A stretch of DNA of 64,000 bases from Segatella copri (GTDB lineage Bacteria; Bacteroidota; Bacteroidia; Bacteroidales; Bacteroidaceae): the NCBI RefSeq assembly GCF_019249795.2, contig NZ_CP156891.1, positions 1,216,001 to 1,280,000 on the forward strand. The letters are read 5' to 3'. Below the pieces are notes generated by a model. The model was not told where the DNA came from. It did no database searches and saw only the letters and a program-made list of their open reading frames with translations. The translations under genes and the position numbers were made by a program. Of this stretch, positions 25,575 through 34,273 are shown in pieces (the first letter of the stretch is position 1; every line of letters begins with the position of its first letter).

Positions 25575-26069
25575 TTATTTTTTCTCCATCAGATATTCTG
25601 CGAAGATTCTTGCAGCACTCTCTACTTTGGCTGCGCAAGGGCGAGACTTGTAATATTCTGCCGTTCTTTCCGAAGCCACATAGCTGGACTGCGCTTTCTC
25701 GTGACCCTTCAAGCCGAGGATTTCGGCACAGATGATACTACCGTTCTGCTCCTTCGATTTGGCGAGCAAATCCTGCACCACCTTATAGCAGGCCGACTTG
25801 CCCTCACGGTCATCCCCCTCGGTCTGTCCGCAATCCAAGCCAACGAGCACCACGATGCCCGAAACAGCACCACACATCATTCTCATTCTGCCTACTCCAC
25901 CACCGAAGCCGGCACCAATGCGCTTCGCCATCTCATCATCAAGACCATATAAATCGGCAAAGGCAGCCACTACCGACTGGCAGCAGCCATAGCCCTGCAT
26001 AAAGTTATCCACAGCCTGGTGAACACGCGCCTCCAACTCTGGAGTCAATATTTTCTGTTCATTCATCAT
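25575..26069 (-). CDS. C_GCAxxG_C_C family (redox-type) protein
   Basis: The 164-residue protein shows the family pattern of spaced cysteines: GYGCCQSVVAAFADLYGL, GAGFGGGVGRMRMMCGAVSG, then Cys residues near SACYKVV, IICAEILGL and RPCAAKV. Family members (DVU_1555-like) are cytoplasmic and thought to be redox-active or metal-binding; none has a firm function. It sits between the RavA-like and ViaA-like genes (12 bp before the latter), so it is co-transcribed with a chaperone pair that normally has no gene in between. Confidence 0.85.
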   Translation of the reverse strand: MMNEQKILTPELEARVHQAVDNFMQGYGCCQSVVAAFADLYGLDDEMAKRIGAGFGGGVGRMRMMCGAVSGIVVLVGLDCGQTEGDDREGKSACYKVVQDLLAKSKEQNGSIICAEILGLKGHEKAQSSYVASERTAEYYKSRPCAAKVESAARIFAEYLMEKK

Positions 26070-26109
26070 GTTTAGATTCTTCTATATATAATAATGTAAT
26101 AGGAGGCGA

Positions 26110-27348
26110 TTAAACCTCATAAAGTTTCATCGTATCCTGACGGGTAAACGCCAGCTCCTTATAAAAATCGCGGAGATAAGCCGATATTTCCGCCTTATCA
26201 TCAGCAGATGCGAAGAGATTCTCGCCCAACTGCCTTTCCAGCGAGCTCAAGCCATCCGAAAGAGTTTCTATCTCCCCCTCGTAATCCCTTCCATCCTCCG
26301 GATTCCTGCGTACACGATGATACTTAATATCCTCAGCAAGCGCATTCTTCATCTCCACGAGTTTGTCTGCAAAAGGAGAAAAGAGGGCACGGATCACGAT
26401 GTTTCGGATAGCATCCCGCTCTTCCGGTTCCTGCCACAGACAATGGTAGATAGGCAGCAAATCGCAGATATCCACCTCTTCCCTATCCTGCATAAAGGCT
26501 GAAGTGCGAAGCAGGCGGACGATATTCTTCCATCTTCGGTCACTCACATAGATATTTCTGCGCTCGGCAGCCTCATCCACATTCACGGCTCTCAGAGATT
26601 TACGGATAGCGGAAATTGCATCAAGCACCTCCTCCTTCACGCCAATCTTACAGATTTTCTCCGCCCATTCAGCATACTCCTCAGCAGTAATCTTCAAATC
26701 AGAAAAATCTGCGGAATCAGATTTCCCCATAGAACCAGAAGAATCTGTGGAATCTGTGAAATCTGTGGGACCTAAGAAATCCGTGGGAGCCTCCAGCAGC
26801 ATCGCCCGGAAATTCTTCTCCAGTTTTATCGGTCTACTCTCTATTCTGATGACGAATCGGTCCCAGAGCGCCTCCAGTCCTTCTCCCTTAGCCGGCAACT
26901 CATTGCTTGCCGCCACGAGAAGTTTCAGAGGAAGATGCATTTCCCGATTGCCGTTTCTGAAGATTTTCTCGTTAATCACCGTAAGGAGCGTGTTCTGGAT
27001 CGCAGGTCCCGCCTTCCAGATTTCATCCAGGAAAACCACATCGGCAGTAGGCAGATAACCCTCCATCGCACGTTCGTAAGTATCCGAAGTCTTCAGTTTC
27101 TGAATGCTCACCGGGCCGAAGATTTCATCGGGTGTAGAGAATCGCGACATCAGATACTCAAAGCTCTGAGCATCCCTAAACGCCGTCTTCAACTGTCTGG
27201 CTACCATACTCTTTGCCACTCCCGGAGGTCCCAGCAGGATGATACTCTCACCTGCCAGAGCTGCCAGGAGCGAGAGCGATATCTCCGTCTCCTTCTCATA
27301 AATGCCCCGGTTCATCTCACCGAGTAATTGTTTGAATCTTTCAAGCAT
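26110..27348 (-). CDS. ravA-like: MoxR-family AAA+ ATPase, RavA-like
   Basis: The 412-residue ATPase has Walker A GPPGVAKSM (near residue 37), Walker B DVVFLDEIWKAGPAIQN, sensor-1 LLVAASNELPAKGEGLEALW and the arginine finger RFVIRIESRP, all as in RavA. A low-complexity linker of Asp/Ser/Thr/Phe (roughly residues 194-217) separates the AAA+ core from the C-terminal helical part. It is encoded by an imperfect 9-bp repeat. It heads the operon with the C_GCAxxG_C_C and ViaA-like genes. It probably forms a hexamer that remodels a target chosen by the vWA partner. Confidence 0.85.
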   Translation of the reverse strand: MLERFKQLLGEMNRGIYEKETEISLSLLAALAGESIILLGPPGVAKSMVARQLKTAFRDAQSFEYLMSRFSTPDEIFGPVSIQKLKTSDTYERAMEGYLPTADVVFLDEIWKAGPAIQNTLLTVINEKIFRNGNREMHLPLKLLVAASNELPAKGEGLEALWDRFVIRIESRPIKLEKNFRAMLLEAPTDFLGPTDFTDSTDSSGSMGKSDSADFSDLKITAEEYAEWAEKICKIGVKEEVLDAISAIRKSLRAVNVDEAAERRNIYVSDRRWKNIVRLLRTSAFMQDREEVDICDLLPIYHCLWQEPEERDAIRNIVIRALFSPFADKLVEMKNALAEDIKYHRVRRNPEDGRDYEGEIETLSDGLSSLERQLGENLFASADDKAEISAYLRDFYKELAFTRQDTMKLYEV

Positions 27349-27387
27349 ATTCTTACTTTCCTATTCAGAATCGTATAAAGACGAAAA

Positions 27388-27423
27388 GAAGTTAAGAGAT
27401 AAAATTCATTATCCCTTAACTTC
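27388..27423 (-). terminator. Terminator of asd
   Basis: GAAGTTAAG pairs with CTTAACTTC with further inner pairs; on the minus strand it is followed by CTTTTCG. Confidence 0.7.
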
Positions 27424-27454
27424 CTCATATTCTTTTATATAAATAAGGTATGGC

Positions 27455-28468
27455 TTACTTTACGTTGCCCACCTTAATCAAGTACTCAGCAATCTGAACT
27501 GCGTTCAGGGCAGCACCCTTACGAATCTGGTCGCCAGTCAACCACAATGTGTTACCATTGTCATCAGCCAGATCCTTGCGGATACGACCTACATATACAT
27601 CGTCCTTGCCGGCGCTCTCCAATGGCATTGGATAAACGTAGTTCTGGGCATCATCCTTTACAGTTACGCCTGGAGCAGCCTCCAAAGCCTTGCGGATGTC
27701 CTCTACTGCCAATGGCTTCTCAGTCTCAAACCAAACACTCTCTGAGTGAGAACGGAGTGAAGAAACGCGAACGCAGGTAGCACTGGTGCGAACATCAGAG
27801 TGCATAATCTTGCGGGTCTCGTTATACATCTTCATCTCCTCCTTGGTGTAATCGTTAGGAGTCATCTTGTCAATCTGTGGAATGACATTGTATGCCAACT
27901 GATGAGGGAACTTATTGATATGCTCAGTCTTACCGGTCTCGAGGATATCCTTATACTGCTGCTCAAGTTCAGCCATGGCAGCAGCACCAGCACCTGAAGC
28001 ACTCTGGTAAGAAGAGATATGAATCTTCTTGATATGGCTCAAGTTATCGATAGGCTTCAACACTACAACCATCATGATGGTGGTACAGTTAGGGTTGGCG
28101 ATGATGTTGCGAGGGCGGTTCAGGGCATCCTCAGCATTTACCTCAGGTACAACCAGAGGCACGTCGTCGCACATACGGAATGCGCTAGAGTTATCAATCA
28201 TCACGGCACCATACTTGGTGATAGTCTCGGCAAACTCCTCTGAAGTGCCGCCACCAGCAGATGTGAAAGCAATATCGACATCTTTAAAGTCATCGTTATG
28301 CTGCAAAAGTTTGACCTCATAGTCCTTTCCCTTGAAGTTGTATTTTCGTCCGGCAGAACGCTCAGAACCAAACAACACCAAATCATCCATAGGGAAATTT
28401 CTCTCAGCAAGGATACGCAGGAATTCCTGTCCTACTGCGCCACTTGCACCAACAATTGCTACTTTCAT
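27455..28468 (-). CDS. asd: Aspartate-semialdehyde dehydrogenase
   Basis: The 337-residue enzyme opens with the NADP-binding [14 protein letters not shown]. It has the active-site PNCTT (Cys near residue 130) and [12 protein letters not shown], and ends with the conserved dimer region. It reduces aspartyl phosphate to aspartate semialdehyde in the pathway to lysine/diaminopimelate, threonine and methionine. It is monocistronic. Upstream on the minus strand there are two tandem -7 boxes, TAACTTTG (28624-28631) and TAAATTTG (28686-28693), suggesting two start sites. Confidence 0.95.
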   Translation of the reverse strand: MKVAIVGASGAVGQEFLRILAERNFPMDDLVLFGSERSAGRKYNFKGKDYEVKLLQHNDDFKDVDIAFTSAGGGTSEEFAETITKYGAVMIDNSSAFRMCDDVPLVVPEVNAEDALNRPRNIIANPNCTTIMMVVVLKPIDNLSHIKKIHISSYQSASGAGAAAMAELEQQYKDILETGKTEHINKFPHQLAYNVIPQIDKMTPNDYTKEEMKMYNETRKIMHSDVRTSATCVRVSSLRSHSESVWFETEKPLAVEDIRKALEAAPGVTVKDDAQNYVYPMPLESAGKDDVYVGRIRKDLADDNGNTLWLTGDQIRKGAALNAVQIAEYLIKVGNVK

Positions 28469-28623
28469 AATCGAATCTTTTAATTTATAAAGTTGTTATA
28501 AGTGTAAACTGTGGAAGAGAAAGCCAGCCTCCTTATCATCTTCATGATTCCTCATCTTTCTGACAGCTTCATGATTACTCATTTTCTGATAGCCGGAAAC
28601 TGCTTATTTTCTCAAATCCGCTG

Positions 28624-28693
28624 CAAAGTTAAGACTTTTTCTACAATATCAAGCATAAATTCCCAAAAATTATTGCTTTTTGCTGCAAATTTA
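28624..28693 (-). promoter_or_regulatory. Tandem -7 boxes upstream of asd
   Basis: TAACTTTG and TAAATTTG on the minus strand each have a TTG-type -33 element 18-20 bp upstream. The leader would be about 150-210 nt. Confidence 0.45.
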
Positions 28694-28748
28694 TCATTTT
28701 TGCTTACTTTTCTGCAAGAATATGCATAAAAACGGAGAAAAATAGTTG

Positions 28749-29315
28749 CTATTTGCAATGCGGCAAGCCGCGAGAATGCAGGAATTTATGGATTGTTACT
28801 TTCCATAAGTCATCCTTTCGTTTCAATCGGAAGGTTGAAACCACACAGGCGTCACCTGGCCAGAAACTCAATCCCATGATTCCATAGTTGTAATGTCCGT
28901 GAATGGAAGTAGAGATGTCTCGATGCGTCAAACCTATCGTTACGATTTCATCATTACCTCCATGCTCTTCATGCAACATTTTCAGGATCCCCCCAGCCCA
29001 ATACCTGTTTCTTGGTTTGTAGAGACATGAGGCAGGTATTTCTTTCTTGTCTCCTACAAATACAGAAGCCTCCAACTCAGCCTTTGGTACCTTATTGAAA
29101 ATGATACCCAATTGCTTCACGAGTTCTTCTCTCAACTGTTCTGCCTCCTGATGTGAGAAATTTCCCAAAGGCTTTAACTCTATGACATAACCCAATGGAG
29201 GATCAGCAGGAAGGCTGTCTCCCATGCCCTCATTGCCATGGCTCTGATTTCCATTGTAACAACCTGCTAAAAACAGGATTGAGATTCCAGCTATAAACAA
29301 CAATAACTTCTTCAT
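28749..29315 (-). CDS. Archaemetzincin-like lipoprotein, C-terminally truncated
   Basis: The 188-residue lipoprotein (MKKLLLFIAGISILFLAGC, lipid on Cys19; the longer ATG at 29393 is less likely) resembles the zinc-peptidase family M54. Evidence is EIVTIGLTHRDISTS, GIMGLSFWPGDACVVSTFRL and a final IHKFLHSRGLPHCK. Active members have HExxHxxGxxHC followed a few residues later by CxM. Here the catalytic Glu is Lys (HK), and a stop codon follows two residues after the last His. It is probably inactive or a decayed gene. It lies alone downstream of GH25 on the same strand. Confidence 0.65.
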   Translation of the reverse strand: MKKLLLFIAGISILFLAGCYNGNQSHGNEGMGDSLPADPPLGYVIELKPLGNFSHQEAEQLREELVKQLGIIFNKVPKAELEASVFVGDKKEIPASCLYKPRNRYWAGGILKMLHEEHGGNDEIVTIGLTHRDISTSIHGHYNYGIMGLSFWPGDACVVSTFRLKRKDDLWKVTIHKFLHSRGLPHCK

Positions 29316-29478
29316 AATCTTCAAACATATAATTAAAAAAACATAGACATTTCTATTCCCAATATGATCAATAACTTCTTCATAATAATGCAAAAGTAGA
29401 AAAAAATAAGCAAGTAATGATGCTATCCATACGTGGATTGTATCAAATACTCGCTTATGTGTATGAAATCATCAATGC

Positions 29479-30261
29479 CTATAGCATCAAATCCTTGATG
29501 GTTGTACCATTCATGAATCTGCTTAAATCTACCCTTTCTCCAATACCATGCAAATGTCCGGTTTCGGAATACTGCCAGATATTGCACTTTCCTCTGCCGC
29601 CGATAGAGGGTTGTCGGGAGTTATAATTGGCGATGAAGAGATAATAACGATTGAACTTCGCCCCCATCTCCTTATTATAGAAGCTCTCGTTGTTATAGAT
29701 GATAGGATACTTGCCATAGTGTTTCTTCACCAAGTCAGCAAACACCTGTATGCTATCCTGCAGCTGTCGTCCCTTCCATCTTCCCTGGATGCCTTTCTCC
29801 TCCACATCCAATACAGGAATCAAGTCCTGTTCACTCTTCTTCACCATCTTTTGGAAATCCCGGAACTGAACAGTTGCTGAAGAGCCGGCAGACATCAAAT
29901 GATAAGATCCTACCTTCAACCCATATTTACGAGCCAGTCTGATATTTCGGCGATAATGTCGATCCACATATCCTTTACCATGTGTAGCTCTGATATAAAC
30001 GAACTTGATTCGCTTATTCTTCGCTATTTCCTTCCACTTGATAACTCCATTGTGTTTCGAAACATCAATGCCGTCATATCCGCCATGGGTATAAGGTTGC
30101 CCTTTCAATCTATCAACGAACACATCAGAATAAGATGAAGCGATGCCCACCCATCGCTTCACCTTATATGGCGACACCACATACATGATTCCCAGACCAA
30201 TACCAGCCAAAACGACCAGGCAGCCTAAGGAAACCAAAGTATATTTTAATCCTTTCTTCAT
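29479..30261 (-). CDS. Glycoside hydrolase family 25 lysozyme, membrane-anchored
   Basis: The 260-residue protein has a short cytoplasmic start, one membrane segment (residues about 9-30) and a GH25 domain. The domain shows GIDVSKHNGVIKW (first catalytic-region Asp), FVYIRATHGKG, LIPVLDVEEKG (Asp and Glu of the active centre) and CNIWQYSETG. GH25 enzymes cleave the beta-1,4 bond between MurNAc and GlcNAc in peptidoglycan. The uncleaved N-terminal helix suggests the enzyme faces the periplasm while anchored in the inner membrane. Confidence 0.9.
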   Translation of the reverse strand: MKKGLKYTLVSLGCLVVLAGIGLGIMYVVSPYKVKRWVGIASSYSDVFVDRLKGQPYTHGGYDGIDVSKHNGVIKWKEIAKNKRIKFVYIRATHGKGYVDRHYRRNIRLARKYGLKVGSYHLMSAGSSATVQFRDFQKMVKKSEQDLIPVLDVEEKGIQGRWKGRQLQDSIQVFADLVKKHYGKYPIIYNNESFYNKEMGAKFNRYYLFIANYNSRQPSIGGRGKCNIWQYSETGHLHGIGERVDLSRFMNGTTIKDLML

Positions 30262-30391
30262 TACATTTTATTTTTTAGTTGTTTTCAGGGGACAAAGATA
30301 GTGAATTTATCCGAAACGGCATGGAAAACAAGGGGATAAATGTATGAAATGGGGAGCTGGAAGTACGAAATGACAAAACGGCTACCTGACA

Positions 30392-30790
30392 TTACTCATC
30401 AAGTATCCGTTTTAAAGATTCTATCATTTCCTGAATTGCCTTTTTCAAAGGTTGCAACTCATTTTCTATAATCCACCAAATCTGATCGGCATCAACCTCA
30501 AAATAATGATGAGCTATGATATCACGTAAACCTTTCACATTTTTCCAATCAATTTCAGGATGAGTTGTAAGAAGTTCTCCTTTAGTAACCTTATCAAGTC
30601 CCTTTAAACTTTCTCCTATAGCAATAAATTGCATACATATGGAATCAAGAATTGCTACCCCAGTAGAAGACATCAGAAAATCATCGCCACAATGATAAGG
30701 TTGTGAACGCTCTTCTATATGCTCAATAGAAATATGTACTCTATTAAGTATATCCAATGCTACATATTTATCGTATTGCATAGATTCCAT
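30392..30790 (-). CDS. hepT-like: HepT-like HEPN ribonuclease toxin (DUF86)
   Basis: This 132-residue helical protein carries the HEPN active-site motif R-x4-H-x-Y intact (Arg89, His94, Tyr96). It overlaps the 3' end of the upstream MntA-like gene by 23 bp. In characterised HepT/MntA systems the toxin is an RNase that is silenced when MntA adds AMP to the motif Tyr. A second in-frame ATG at 30781 is possible. The overlap and gene order (antitoxin first) match the family. Confidence 0.85.
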   Translation of the reverse strand: MESMQYDKYVALDILNRVHISIEHIEERSQPYHCGDDFLMSSTGVAILDSICMQFIAIGESLKGLDKVTKGELLTTHPEIDWKNVKGLRDIIAHHYFEVDADQIWWIIENELQPLKKAIQEMIESLKRILDE

Positions 30791-31067
30791 CCCGTTCTAT
30801 TCTTGATTTAAAAAAAGGATTCATGTTTTTGTGAATACGCACTACATCAACTGAGCACTTGAACAAGCTCTCTAAAAACTCTTTCAAGTCGGCCAATAAA
30901 AATGGATTAGGAGTTTCTGTTTCTACACAAATATCCAAATCGCTTTGCTCTGTTTGCTCATTTCGTGATACGGAACCAAAAATGCGCAAGGTCTTGATTC
31001 CAAAATCTTTAGTAATCTTGGAACTATTTTGCCTTATTATTGCTATATAATCTTGAACTGTTCTCAT
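30768..31067 (-). CDS. mntA-like: MntA-like minimal nucleotidyltransferase antitoxin
   Basis: This 99-residue protein contains the pol-beta nucleotidyltransferase signature GSX10DXD (Gly31-Ser32, Asp43, Asp45) followed by a helix and the VDVVRI strand. All catalytic positions are present, so AMPylation of the downstream HepT-like toxin is plausible. The pair forms a two-gene operon of its own. Confidence 0.85.
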   Translation of the reverse strand: MRTVQDYIAIIRQNSSKITKDFGIKTLRIFGSVSRNEQTEQSDLDICVETETPNPFLLADLKEFLESLFKCSVDVVRIHKNMNPFFKSRIERDGIYAIR

Positions 31068-31171
31068 AACACTTATCTTTTAAGACAGTGCAAATATAAG
31101 AAATTATCTGGTATCTTCCAAACTTTTTGCCATGTTTTTGCAATTCATCCCACAAAATATCATTTTAAAAC

Positions 31172-31203
31172 TTTGGTACTTTCAAATATTAATCGTAATT
31201 TTG
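31172..31203 (+). promoter_or_regulatory. Promoter of the 74-residue protein gene
   Basis: TTTG at 31172-31175, 20 bp, then TAATTTTG at 31196-31203. Confidence 0.6.
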
Positions 31204-31242
31204 CAACATATTAGAGTAACCAAAATTAAGGAGGATTACAAT

Positions 31243-31467
31243 ATGACTAAAATAATGTCAAACTCAAAAGAACCTGCAGTTACCTATCGTCACGATTATG
31301 CAACAGAGGCTCATAACGAATCCGAAGAATATCCTTTTATGACATCATGCAATAATGACGAGTTGGCGAATCATGTCTTAGCCCGTGAAGAAGAATATGC
31401 AAGAACAGGCTACGCCGTTGATTTTCTAGAAATGATGGCCAATTTCAAAAACGAATTCGAATGGTAA
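31243..31467 (+). CDS. Small acidic protein of unknown function, 74 residues
   Basis: The start at 31243 is fixed by an excellent ribosome-binding site (TAAGGAGG at 31227-31234) and a promoter just upstream; an in-frame ATG at 31132 would lie before that promoter. The protein (MTKIMSNSKEPAVTYRHDYA, ending MMANFKNEFEW) is acidic, lacks a signal peptide and was not recognised. It is divergent from the HepT/MntA pair and converges with a decayed reading frame. Confidence 0.65.
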   Translation: MTKIMSNSKEPAVTYRHDYATEAHNESEEYPFMTSCNNDELANHVLAREEEYARTGYAVDFLEMMANFKNEFEW

Positions 31468-31487
31468 AGATACGAGTATTTAATCTC

Positions 31488-31682
31488 TCACCATTTCATT
31501 ACCACCATATTCCCATCAAATTTACCCCACATTACGGGATGTTGACGATTCCCTGACACTTCTACTACTCCCTCATGTACGAAGTTATAGATTTCCTTAG
31601 ACGTGATTACTCTGATTCTAGAATTTTTATAATCTGCAGGAATTTCTAATGCTAGGCAGAAAAAGACAGATGATACCTTGCA
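31488..31682 (-). pseudogene. Decayed gene end of unknown family
   Basis: An open frame of about 64 codons without a start ATG encodes coding-like sequence: LEIPADYKNSRIRVITSKEI, then YNFVHEGVVEVSGNRQHPVM and WGKFDGNMVVMKW, stop at 31488. An in-frame stop precedes it at 31683-31685. It looks like the C-terminal part of a small protein whose 5' end has been lost. The family was not identified. Confidence 0.4.
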
Positions 31683-31780
31683 TTATCTTAAGAAATATCA
31701 GAAAAGAGGGTCAGTCATAAGTTCATGACGCCTCCTCTTTGTCTTTTGATGAAACATAATCATCTTTAAAGAATTCTTGA

Positions 31781-32773
31781 CTACTTACAAGTTTTCATTA
31801 TCTGTTCTGCAATCTTTCTAAATGTTTGTCCTGCCATACCTCCTCCGGAAACCGGAATCTCCGGTCTTTTATAGCTGACGAATACCGTGTATTTCGGCTT
31901 CTCTACGGGGAAGTAACCACAGAAGTCAGCATAGATGCCATCATCCGTATGGATAGTTCCAGAGGTACCAGCCACATTGACCATTTTTGATTCTGCCTTC
32001 TTGCCCAAGCCATTTGTAACATAGAACCTAAAAGCCTTCTTCATTGATTCGATATTCTTCTTTTCTGCAATCATAGAGTCAACCACGATAGCAGAACTAT
32101 CCTGCGATTTTAGACTAACCATTTTACCTCCATTGGCGATGGCATTGAAGAAGCTCACAAAATTGACTGGCTTTATATGGTGGAAGCCCAAAGCGTACAA
32201 GGGCCAGGAACCTTTGAAAGTAGAATCCTTCTCTAATCCCATTTGCTCCAGCTTTTGCAAGAAGACATTTTTATCTTGATAAGCTACATCTACAGCCTTG
32301 TCAATGGCAATACTGGAATTGTATGCTAATCCTTGCAGAAGAGTCAATTCCCCATATCCACCCTTTCTCCAATTATGGTCATAGATGGTATCCTGCCCAA
32401 CAACATCAATACCGTCATAAGTATCAAACATATCGTCCAGCGATACATTTCCTGTTTCAAGAGCAGCAAGCAGGGATGCACTTCTGAAAAGAAATGTTTC
32501 GCGAGCCTTGGAAAATAAGGTGGTATCTGAAACAAGTTTCCCACTATTCTCCTTCAACCCTACCATCGCCCTGAGATTACCAGTCGATGTCTCCACCACA
32601 ATTGCTATACCTTCCGTAGCGCCATACTCTCCCATTCCCTGTTTGAGCAAACTATCAACAGAGTTCTGCAACTGAAGATTGACTGTACTTACAGGAACCT
32701 GTTTATTAGAACAAGCTGCAAATCCCATCACGATAAGCAACACGAATGCTGCAAAAAATATTTTCTTCATCAT
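31781..32773 (-). CDS. Penicillin-binding-protein-like lipoprotein lacking catalytic motifs
   Basis: The 330-residue protein has a lipobox (GFAAC, Cys21) and a sequence that follows the transpeptidase fold of FtsI/PBP2-type enzymes: GIAIVVETSTGNLRAMVGL, a region aligned to the active-site helix, and VAGTSGTIHTDDG near the end. All three catalytic motifs are changed. SxxK is replaced by FLFR before SASLLAALE, SxN reads NSS, and KTGT reads TSGT. It therefore cannot form an acyl-enzyme in the usual way. It may be a regulatory or scaffolding pseudoenzyme in cell-wall metabolism. Confidence 0.75.
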   Translation of the reverse strand: MMKKIFFAAFVLLIVMGFAACSNKQVPVSTVNLQLQNSVDSLLKQGMGEYGATEGIAIVVETSTGNLRAMVGLKENSGKLVSDTTLFSKARETFLFRSASLLAALETGNVSLDDMFDTYDGIDVVGQDTIYDHNWRKGGYGELTLLQGLAYNSSIAIDKAVDVAYQDKNVFLQKLEQMGLEKDSTFKGSWPLYALGFHHIKPVNFVSFFNAIANGGKMVSLKSQDSSAIVVDSMIAEKKNIESMKKAFRFYVTNGLGKKAESKMVNVAGTSGTIHTDDGIYADFCGYFPVEKPKYTVFVSYKRPEIPVSGGGMAGQTFRKIAEQIMKTCK

Positions 32774-32872
32774 ATCACCTTTATATTATTGTCACTACTA
32801 TTTCCTTTATTTGTTACAACTTCAGATGTCCTAGTCATATTATTAAGGGAAACCTATGTTCTCTTATTAAGA

Positions 32873-33430
32873 CTATTCTGAATGGTTTAAAAAGAAAGCA
32901 TCCAATACTTTCTCAAACACATCATTAGGACTAACTTTATTGAAGAGACGCATAGAAGTTTTGAGTTTCAGCACGTCAATTCCGCTTCCCATGATATATT
33001 TGATATCCTTATCCTTATGGAGCAAGAGCGCCTTGCAGCATTCACGGAGTCTATCACCCAGAATTTCATGTTCAACATAGGCTCTGGCTTCACCCTCGCC
33101 ATCCAAGCCATAGAATTTAGAATTGTAACTATGTCCGAGTCCCTTCTGTTGCGGGAAGATATACCATATCCAATGGCTTTGCTTTCGTCCTTCCTTCAGT
33201 TCACCTAAAGCCTGGGTATAGGCAAACTCCTGTGCATCCAGAAAACGCAAGAGATCATAGTGTGGCTGCTGAGCATTTGGATATCTGATAATGTCCGCAG
33301 GTGTAGAATCAGACACTAAGCTTTCACCAGCGACAATTCTCTCATGATCATTTCGTTTGGGGCATTTACCGGGAACGAATAAAGCACTCAAAGACTTCAC
33401 AAAAGTGACACTTAATTTCAAAAAATTCAT
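32873..33430 (-). CDS. DUF1810 family protein with N-terminal extension
   Basis: Residues from about 58 onward match DUF1810: DLLRFLDAQEFAYTQALGEL, GRKQSHWIWYIFPQQKGLGH, AYVEHEILGDRLRECCKALL and KLKTSMRLFNKVSPND. Family members are small cytoplasmic proteins of unknown function. The first 57 residues are extra compared with the usual start; no better ATG lies just before the domain. It is the second of three co-directional single genes between the PBP-like gene and the kinase cluster. Confidence 0.75.
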   Translation of the reverse strand: MNFLKLSVTFVKSLSALFVPGKCPKRNDHERIVAGESLVSDSTPADIIRYPNAQQPHYDLLRFLDAQEFAYTQALGELKEGRKQSHWIWYIFPQQKGLGHSYNSKFYGLDGEGEARAYVEHEILGDRLRECCKALLLHKDKDIKYIMGSGIDVLKLKTSMRLFNKVSPNDVFEKVLDAFFLNHSE

Positions 33431-33481
33431 CCTCGTTTTAACGTTTTATTAAATTATATGAAACGGCACATACTATATTGC

Positions 33482-34267
33482 TTACTTCTTAAATACTATC
33501 CAATTCGTTTGATATTTAGACCATGGCTTTATTGGATGTATTTCATGGACAGTTCCTACAGAATCACGATACCACGAATAATTCCATCCTGATCCCATAT
33601 CCAAGTACAGAGCATATTTGACCTTCAAGTTTGCCAACTTTTCCACAAATTCGCTATAAGCCAACGCTTGCTTAGCCTCAACAATGCACAGCTTGCCATC
33701 TAGCTCGCATAATGCCCGATAAATATTCAATGGCTTATCCTTTCTAAATCTAGGCATAACTCGCCCATTATAAATAATCATATTCTGTCCAAAGCCCATA
33801 CCTCTATGCTTTTCCGCTTTCCTAAGTTCACTAGCGTAACTATCATACAGGAACTTCCATTTGCCTTGATACCAAACAAAAGCCCCCGTATTCGTTTTAG
33901 CCACGTAGCCTCTATAAAAAATACCACCAGACACATGATTTCCTGCTACATTGCGATGCGCAAAAGAATCCAAGCATTCCCCTGTAAACGCAGCCTCAGC
34001 ACAATAGCTCACAGACATATCCGTGTCTTTGCTTGGTCGCTTACCGCAAACCAAATCTACAGTGTTATAAATCGGTGTGAAGACAACCAAATCCCCAGAG
34101 TCTTTCAGATTAACAAAAGTTCTAGTATTGGAACTTGGCGCTACAATCTTTATTGTTTCAGATAGGCTGTCAGCATTTACCTCTATCACAAAAGGTTTAG
34201 GCTTATGGTTACAAGATAGCATAACCATAAGCACAAAACACATTGATAGAAGATTCAACTTTCTCAT
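33482..34267 (-). CDS. Lipoprotein, possibly phosphodiester-glycosidase-like
   Basis: The 261-residue protein has a lipobox ending at Cys19 (VMLSC). The text GMGFGQNMIIYNGRVMPRF, followed by YRALCELDGKLCIVEAKQA and KYALYLDMGSGWNYSWYRD, resembles the NAGPA/phosphodiester glycosidase fold, where a Gly-rich, Asp-containing strand closes the active site. The similarity is weak. It begins just after the last small gene of the vWA/kinase cluster (7 bp beyond its stop) on the same strand and could be the cluster's distal gene. Confidence 0.45.
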   Translation of the reverse strand: MRKLNLLSMCFVLMVMLSCNHKPKPFVIEVNADSLSETIKIVAPSSNTRTFVNLKDSGDLVVFTPIYNTVDLVCGKRPSKDTDMSVSYCAEAAFTGECLDSFAHRNVAGNHVSGGIFYRGYVAKTNTGAFVWYQGKWKFLYDSYASELRKAEKHRGMGFGQNMIIYNGRVMPRFRKDKPLNIYRALCELDGKLCIVEAKQALAYSEFVEKLANLKVKYALYLDMGSGWNYSWYRDSVGTVHEIHPIKPWSKYQTNWIVFKK

Positions 34268-34273
34268 TTCAAA

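Noticed and set aside
24708..25952. 414-codon open frame antisense to the ViaA-like gene
   Set aside because: It is a shadow of the minus-strand genes, crosses the boundary between two real genes and has no recognisable family.
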